Below are positions 23,412 to 27,575 of a stretch of DNA of 27,575 nt, piece after piece. The stretch covers positions 1 through 27,575 of the forward strand of contig DDUV01000025.1 of NCBI GenBank assembly GCA_002344975.1, in the 5' to 3' direction. The notes under the pieces were generated by a model. It searched no databases. It had not been told where the DNA came from and saw only the letters and a program-made list of their open reading frames with translations. The first letter of the stretch is position 1; the number at the start of each line of letters is the position of its first letter. Made by a program: the position numbers and the translations under genes. This DNA comes from Saprospiraceae bacterium UBA2329 (GTDB lineage: Bacteria > Bacteroidota > Bacteroidia > Chitinophagales > Saprospiraceae).

Positions 23412-24035
23412 CCCTGCACAACCATATCTCGCACGCCCACTCCTCACATACACCCCCCAGGCCAGCACCACCCCGATCAGCGCCCCGAAATACACGTCCT
23501 TCCAGAAATGCTGCACCAAATACATGCGCGAAACACCCACCGTCAGCGCCACCGCAAACAACAGCAGCGGCCACCCGCGCTTGGGCGACACCGTAAACGC
23601 CAAAAAACTATAAATCGCAAAGGCCGCCATGGTGTGCCCCGAAGGAAAACTCGTAGCGCCCGAATGCATGTCCACACCCGGCACCGGCGTCACGGCAGCC
23701 CACTGCCCCATTTTCTGAAACCAGGCATAGGGCCGGTCGTGTGCAAACCAGGTTTTGGCCCCGTAGGCCGTCAGCATCACCAGCAAGCCCAGCACAGAAC
23801 TCCATATCCAATCGCGGCGACGCCGGTACAAAAACACCAATCCCACCGCGAAAAAAATGTAGCCCTCGCCCAGCAGCGTAGCGCCCTTAAAAAACACATC
23901 GGCTGCCGGCGAGCGATGCCGGCTCAGCCAGATGATCTCCTCGCCTTGCGGCAAATACTCCAGCAAAACAGCTCCTCCCACCGCAAAAACAGCGAAGCAC
24001 AAAAAAAACAGCCGGTTCTCGCGAATGAAACTCAT
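23409..24035 (-). CDS. PAP2-family membrane phosphatase
   Basis: The 208-residue protein has about five hydrophobic segments and the three PAP2 phosphatase signatures. These are K94-x6-R101-P102 (KTWFAHDRP), PSGH at 131-134, and S169-R170-x5-H176-x3-D180 (SRMYLVQHFWKD). The catalytic residues are thus complete. Such enzymes dephosphorylate lipid phosphates such as undecaprenyl pyrophosphate, phosphatidic acid or lipid A at the periplasmic face of the inner membrane. I chose ATG 24035, which overlaps the permease stop as ATGA; the frame upstream to 24071 lies inside the permease gene. Coupling to an LptF/LptG permease suggests a role in envelope lipid or lipid A metabolism. Confidence 0.92.
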   Translation of the reverse strand: MSFIRENRLFFLCFAVFAVGGAVLLEYLPQGEEIIWLSRHRSPAADVFFKGATLLGEGYIFFAVGLVFLYRRRRDWIWSSVLGLLVMLTAYGAKTWFAHDRPYAWFQKMGQWAAVTPVPGVDMHSGATSFPSGHTMAAFAIYSFLAFTVSPKRGWPLLLFAVALTVGVSRMYLVQHFWKDVYFGALIGVVLAWGVYVRSGRARYGCAG

Positions 24036-25708
24036 GCCGCCTCCTTTTTGGCAGGCCGCAATCGGCGCCACAGATGGCCAATCGCCTCAAAACGAAATAC
24101 TTCCGAGTCGTTCATGGCCTTTACCGTAAGGTACATACCCAGCGGAATGAACAGCAGGCAGGGCAGCCAGGCAGCCAGATTGCCGGGCACGATAAATGCC
24201 TCCGCAATCTTGCGGCAAAAGATGGTGAGGATGATGAACAACACAAAGAAAATGGTGGCAATGAGAATCGGAAATCCGAAGCCGCCCTTGCGCACAATGG
24301 CGCCCATAGGCGCGCCTATAAACAAAAACACCACGCACATGGCCGCAAAAACGTACTTCATGTGCAGGTCGTAAATGAATTTCACCCGGTTCTTCTTCAT
24401 CCGGCTCAAGATGGACACATTGGCCTCGGCCTGCCCCATGAGGCTGCGCGCCTGCGTCAGGGCCGACTGCACCAAGCGCGGCTGCTCGTAGGCAATGAAG
24501 GTTTTTACCAACGATTCGTACTCGTTAAGCGGCTGAGTGATTTCCTGCCGGATGCCCTGCGGCGCGTTGGGGTCCAGATTGGCCAAACTCCCTGTAAAGG
24601 TTTGCTGCGGCAAGTCCTGTATTTGCACGGGCACATTCACCAGCGAGTCGGTATCGGCCGCTATTTTGATGGCGCCTTTGGCCTCCTTTTTTACGCCGGC
24701 CTGCATCGAAGTATCCGCCCACAATTGCGGCCCGGCAGTATCCCTCACCGGCGGGCGGGGCTGGTACGATTGCGCCGCCGAATCCTGCGCCACAGCGCTC
24801 GTATCGGGCGCGGGCGGCGCTATATAGGCCGCCACCTGCTCCGTAGATGCCTTCTGCCGGTCCAGCTCCTGCACGGCCATCGAATCTATGGCATCCTGCA
24901 ATTGCCGCACGCTCAGCATACTGCGGTTGCTTTTAAACAAGTCCTCATTGGTGCGTTGCAGGTCAAATTCCGACAGGTCGAACACGCGGGTCCACACCTT
25001 GAAGTTGGTGCGCACAAAAGGCGACGCCGCACTGCCCCGGCTGCCCGCGCGCGGCTCCGAATATTGGTGCCCGTCGCGCAGTTTCATCACAAAATACTTC
25101 TGGTCGGAACTGGTAAACATCTTGCCGCTGCGCGCATTGATCTGATTATACGAGCCTTCATCCGACGATTTATGGTCATAAATGAGCACATCCTCTATGC
25201 CCTGCCCATCGCCCTTTTTATTGCCGATGCGAATCGCAAAACCCTGAAAATCATCATTAAACACCCCCTCATCCAAGCGCAGGGCCGGCTTTTGCCGCTG
25301 TATATCGTACATCCGCGAACCAAATTTCAGATTGGAAACCGGGATCAGATAATCGGAGCAATAATAAGACACGCCCGCACAAACCACCCCGAAAGTCGCC
25401 ATCGGCCCCATGACGCGAAACAGCGACACCCCCGCCGATTTCAGGCTCGACAACTCGTAGTGCTCCGCCAGATTGCCCAGCACCATCACCGACGAAATAA
25501 GGATGGCCAAAGGCAGCGCCATCGGCACCAACGACACACACTTGTACGCCAGCAATTCCGCAATGAGCAAAAAGCCCAGCCCCTTGCCCGTCAGGTCGTC
25601 TATATACACCCACAGAATTTGTATGAGCAACACAAACGTGGCAATCATAAACGTGACGACAAACGGCGGCAAAAAACTCTGTACCAGCAGGCGATCAATA
25701 ATCTTCAT
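24032..25708 (-). CDS. LptF/LptG-family permease (YjgP/YjgQ)
   Basis: This is the inner-membrane permease part of the Lpt machine, which extracts lipopolysaccharide and hands it to the periplasmic bridge with the ATPase LptB. Residues 1-120 hold three membrane helices, beginning with MKIIDRLLVQSFLPPF and containing the family block HYELSSLKSAGVS. Three more helices lie at about 445-540. Between them is the periplasmic domain, here enlarged: at 558 residues the protein is some 200 longer than E. coli LptF. The extra part (about 255-400) includes a Pro/Ala/Ser-rich, probably disordered stretch (APPAPDTSAVAQDSAAQ). Whether it acts as LptF, LptG or both cannot be told. It is the first gene of an operon with PAP2. 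Confidence 0.92.
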   Translation of the reverse strand: MKIIDRLLVQSFLPPFVVTFMIATFVLLIQILWVYIDDLTGKGLGFLLIAELLAYKCVSLVPMALPLAILISSVMVLGNLAEHYELSSLKSAGVSLFRVMGPMATFGVVCAGVSYYCSDYLIPVSNLKFGSRMYDIQRQKPALRLDEGVFNDDFQGFAIRIGNKKGDGQGIEDVLIYDHKSSDEGSYNQINARSGKMFTSSDQKYFVMKLRDGHQYSEPRAGSRGSAASPFVRTNFKVWTRVFDLSEFDLQRTNEDLFKSNRSMLSVRQLQDAIDSMAVQELDRQKASTEQVAAYIAPPAPDTSAVAQDSAAQSYQPRPPVRDTAGPQLWADTSMQAGVKKEAKGAIKIAADTDSLVNVPVQIQDLPQQTFTGSLANLDPNAPQGIRQEITQPLNEYESLVKTFIAYEQPRLVQSALTQARSLMGQAEANVSILSRMKKNRVKFIYDLHMKYVFAAMCVVFLFIGAPMGAIVRKGGFGFPILIATIFFVLFIILTIFCRKIAEAFIVPGNLAAWLPCLLFIPLGMYLTVKAMNDSEVFRFEAIGHLWRRLRPAKKEAA

Positions 25709-25754
25709 GGCAGTTATTCCCTTGCCCGCAACGAACAGCGTGCAGGCAGCGATG

Positions 25755-25762
25755 CAAAGGTA
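25755..25762 (-). promoter_or_regulatory. Candidate -7 box for the lptF-PAP2 operon
   Basis: CAAAGGTA on the plus strand reads TACCTTTG, followed by C, on the minus strand: an exact Bacteroidota TAnnTTTG box. It lies 47 nt before the permease ATG at 25708. No obvious TTG is found at the matching -33 distance. Confidence 0.45.
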
Positions 25763-25965
25763 ATGCTTATTTTCTTTTGGGGCGCCCCGGCCACTCTGAA
25801 GTACCCAATGGCCGTCGGGTCATCCGCTCCATGCAGCATCGGGCCACTCTGCCCTATGCCCTATGCTGCATCCGCTGCTGCCCCTGGCGCGGCGGGGCAA
25901 TGACACAAAGCGCGATGCGGTACCGACAGCTTTTGCCTCCGAAAAAGCCCCGCACCAATGGCGTA
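25763..25965. other. Gene-free stretch with short repeats
   Basis: No gene is recognised. GGCCACTCTG occurs twice about 60 bp apart (near 25788 and 25846). ATGCAGCAT is followed some 30 bp later by its complement ATGCTGCAT. An open frame runs through on the plus strand (from 25777), but its first 60 or so residues look like no protein; only its end does, and that is listed separately as the recombinase remnant. Confidence 0.5.
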
Positions 25966-26107
25966 TATATCCGATTACAAGACCTGCTGGGCCACGAAAG
26001 CAGTAAGACAACGGAGATATATACGCACTACTTGTCCCGGCGCCACCGGGATCACGCGAATCGGGTCTGACCGGGTGCAGAGTCCTTTTGACAGGCTCCA
26101 TCTGTGA
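25966..26107 (+). pseudogene. C-terminal remnant of a tyrosine recombinase (integrase)
   Basis: YIRLQDLLGHESSKTTEIYTH carries the last catalytic block of tyrosine recombinases: the LLGH His and the nucleophile Tyr in TTEIYTH. The open frame then drifts (YLSRRHRDHANRV) and stops at 26067-26069. A +1-shifted frame continues with DRVQSPFDRLHL and stops at 26105-26107, which is the usual tail of Bacteroidota integrases, so a frameshift lies near 26048. The upstream part, with the catalytic Arg and the core-binding domain, is absent. This is a relic of a mobile element. A small hairpin, GTGAAAA/TTTTCAC (26104-26121), follows at once. Confidence 0.75.
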
Positions 26108-26439
26108 AAAAGTTTTTTCACGCAACAGTTGCTTTTATATCAAACTTCCATTAGCTTTGCGCAGTCAAATCCAGAATGGACTCCTGTGAAAAAACTGAAC
26201 GCAGGAAGTTTCTATTGAGGTTGGAATGAAGGTAACCGGGCAGAAGTGCGCCGGATAGGCGGAGGGGTGGATGCGTACATAGCGGATATTAACGCCACGA
26301 TGACTAAGTAAAACACGCAATGCGGGTTTTGTATGGCCAGTATTGCGTCAATACAACCACCTTCGGGTGCGTTGGTGCAAGTGGCGCAATAGGGATGATT
26401 TCGGTAAACGGGAGTTGTGCATAATTAGAACAAAATAGA
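26108..26439. other. Gene-free stretch with cassette-like end before the SEFIR gene
   Basis: No convincing gene is present; only short frames of fewer than 20 codons. Features are the palindrome GTATTG-CGT-CAATAC (26340-26354), CACC/GGTG stem-loops in the following 30 bp, and the word GTTGTGCATA (26414-26423), which is the inverse of TATGCACAAC at 27545-27554 beyond the SEFIR gene. There is no TAnnTTTG box close to the gene start. Confidence 0.5.
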
Positions 26440-27537
26440 ATGAAAGATAAAAATCCAATAGTTTTCATTAGTTACAGTCATGACAGTAAAGAACATCAAG
26501 ATAAAGTTCTGAAATTAGCTAATGACTTAAGAAGTGAAGGGATTGATTGTATGCTTGACCAATATGAGGATTCACCACCGGAAGGCTGGCCAAAGTGGAT
26601 GGACAGAGGAGTCGAAAAATCTGATTTTGTTTTAGTTGTATGCACTGAAACCTATTACAATAGAGTAATGGGTACAGATGAAAAAGGGATGGGTATTAAA
26701 TGGGAAAGCACCTTAATATACCAACAACTTTACAATGCAGGTTCAAATAACACCAAGTTTATACCAGTGATATTTACAGATGGAAAATTTGAACATATTC
26801 CTGTTCCATTACAAGGAGCAACATTTTACAATGTGGATAATGAAGGAGATTTTGATAAGTTGTATTGGAGGTTAAGAGGGATAAAAAGTAAAAAACCCGA
26901 ATTAGGCAAATTACGTGAACTACCTGTAAAAGAAAGAAGAACACTTTGGGTCTCTGATTTAATCAATCAGGACGAATGGGAAGAAGCTAAATGGAAAAAT
27001 GGTGTCGGTTATTTAATGGCAGAAAAGAACGGAGGCCCACCTATAATTGTTTTATATTTTGAAACAATGGAGCAAGGGCAAAAACTATTTTCTGGCCTTA
27101 TTGATAAAATTGGAAATGAAGATAAGCAAGAAAGGTTAAGAGTATCAATTGTAGAAGGAGAAGTTCCGCATCAAAGAAATGGATATTTTGTAGTTATAGG
27201 AGAAAATATTGAGGTAACTGAAAAAATTGTAAATTCAGAAGAAAATGCTGAATCAATAAATTATATTGCTATAAACCAAAGGTTTCATAGAATCTATACG
27301 GAAACTGAATCACTTAGTTTGAAAAAATTCAAAGAGGAGTATAAAAAATACCAGTGCTGTTATATAGCCCCAGGAATACAAAATAACGACGGAAAAAGTG
27401 AAAGGCCATTTGAAGCCGATTTCAGCCGAATGATATTTAAACGAAAAATTGAATTTAGGAATTACAGTGACATTTCTGAATTTTATGACCCAGAATCAAT
27501 TCTAAAAACGGAAAGAGTGCAGAAACGTAAATTCTAA
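26440..27537 (+). CDS. SEFIR/TIR-domain protein, probable defence or signalling protein
   Basis: The 365-residue protein begins with a SEFIR/TIR-type domain (about 1-150). PIVFISYSHDSKEHQDKV is the first conserved strand and loop, LRSEGIDCMLDQYE the second, and SDFVLVVCTETYYNRV the third. The rest (about 165-365) is a separate domain containing PPIIVLYFETMEQGQKLF and LRVSIVEGEVPHQRNGYFVVIG. I believe this block recurs in other Bacteroidota hypothetical proteins, but I cannot name it. There is no signal peptide or membrane helix. Bacterial TIR and SEFIR proteins often serve in anti-phage defence, some as NAD-consuming effectors; that role is inferred here. Strong AT bias and a flanking inverted repeat suggest it was acquired as a single-gene cassette. 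Confidence 0.8.
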   Translation: MKDKNPIVFISYSHDSKEHQDKVLKLANDLRSEGIDCMLDQYEDSPPEGWPKWMDRGVEKSDFVLVVCTETYYNRVMGTDEKGMGIKWESTLIYQQLYNAGSNNTKFIPVIFTDGKFEHIPVPLQGATFYNVDNEGDFDKLYWRLRGIKSKKPELGKLRELPVKERRTLWVSDLINQDEWEEAKWKNGVGYLMAEKNGGPPIIVLYFETMEQGQKLFSGLIDKIGNEDKQERLRVSIVEGEVPHQRNGYFVVIGENIEVTEKIVNSEENAESINYIAINQRFHRIYTETESLSLKKFKEEYKKYQCCYIAPGIQNNDGKSERPFEADFSRMIFKRKIEFRNYSDISEFYDPESILKTERVQKRKF

Positions 27538-27544
27538 AAAAAAC

Positions 27545-27575
27545 TATGCACAACATTCAGGGCACAACAGTAAAC
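27545..27575. repeat. Right cassette-like flank with two GCACAAC words
   Basis: Just after the SEFIR stop, GCACAAC occurs at 27548-27554 and 27562-27568. The first copy lies in TATGCACAAC, the exact inverse of GTTGTGCATA at 26414-26423. The second is in GGGCACAACA, like GGGGCACACA near the window's left end. The window stops before any second half of a hairpin element could be seen. Confidence 0.45.

Noticed and set aside
24074..25903. 609-codon plus-strand open frame
   Set aside because: It is antisense to the clear LptF/LptG permease gene, its translation is rich in His, Arg and Gln without any domain, and it follows from the GC-rich codon use of the real gene.
25777..25965. First two thirds of the 97-codon open frame before the integrase tail
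   Set aside because: Composition and sequence are not protein-like and do not match recombinases; only the last part does.

Overview
The window looks like a chromosomal segment of a Bacteroidota bacterium, plausibly from the Saprospiraceae or a related environmental lineage; the genus cannot be fixed by eye. The signs are a TonB-dependent receptor with an N-terminal carboxypeptidase-regulatory-like domain, a LytS/LytTR two-component pair, an LptF/LptG permease with a long periplasmic insert, ATGA-type gene overlaps, several TAnnTTTG promoter boxes of the Bacteroidota type, and short palindromic repeats between genes.

Left part (1-12002) is an accessory, defence-type region. It opens with a hairpin element and an AT-rich gene for an AbiC-like membrane protein. 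A type I restriction-modification locus follows: hsdM, a DUF1016 (YhcG-like) gene, hsdS, a gene with a GLNPS motif that may be uracil-DNA-glycosylase-like, and hsdR. The locus shows heavy wear. The DUF1016 gene has lost its nuclease core by an internal deletion. hsdS carries a 105-bp inverted-repeat element inserted in frame between its two halves. A 1.38-kb IS3-family element sits 2 nt after the hsdR stop codon and has removed the first part of a YgjP-like (DUF45) metallopeptidase gene. The IS transposase itself is frameshifted.

Middle part (12003-25708) is ordinary core metabolism and signalling, with higher GC from about 14.6 kb onward. A fatty acid desaturase and a geranylgeranyl-reductase-type flavoprotein form a pair. 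A 208-bp palindrome-rich, REPIN-like element then separates them from a convergent acetaldehyde dehydrogenase-DUF779 operon, which is divergent from an AraC-family regulator. After that, all on the minus strand, come a LytTR response regulator with its LytS-type kinase, an NAD-dependent epimerase-like protein, a TonB-dependent receptor, and an LptF/LptG permease coupled to a PAP2 phosphatase.

Right part (25709-27575) is again accessory: a decayed tyrosine recombinase tail, about 330 bp without genes, and an AT-rich gene for a SEFIR/TIR-domain protein. This gene is flanked by a 10-bp inverted repeat and cassette-like sequence, similar in style to the window's left end.

The most informative observations are structural: the deletion scar in the DUF1016 gene, the repeat turned into protein-coding sequence inside hsdS, the IS-decapitated metallopeptidase, the REPIN-like element with a compensatory stem change, and the cassette-like SEFIR gene. 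I see no CRISPR array, rRNA or tRNA.
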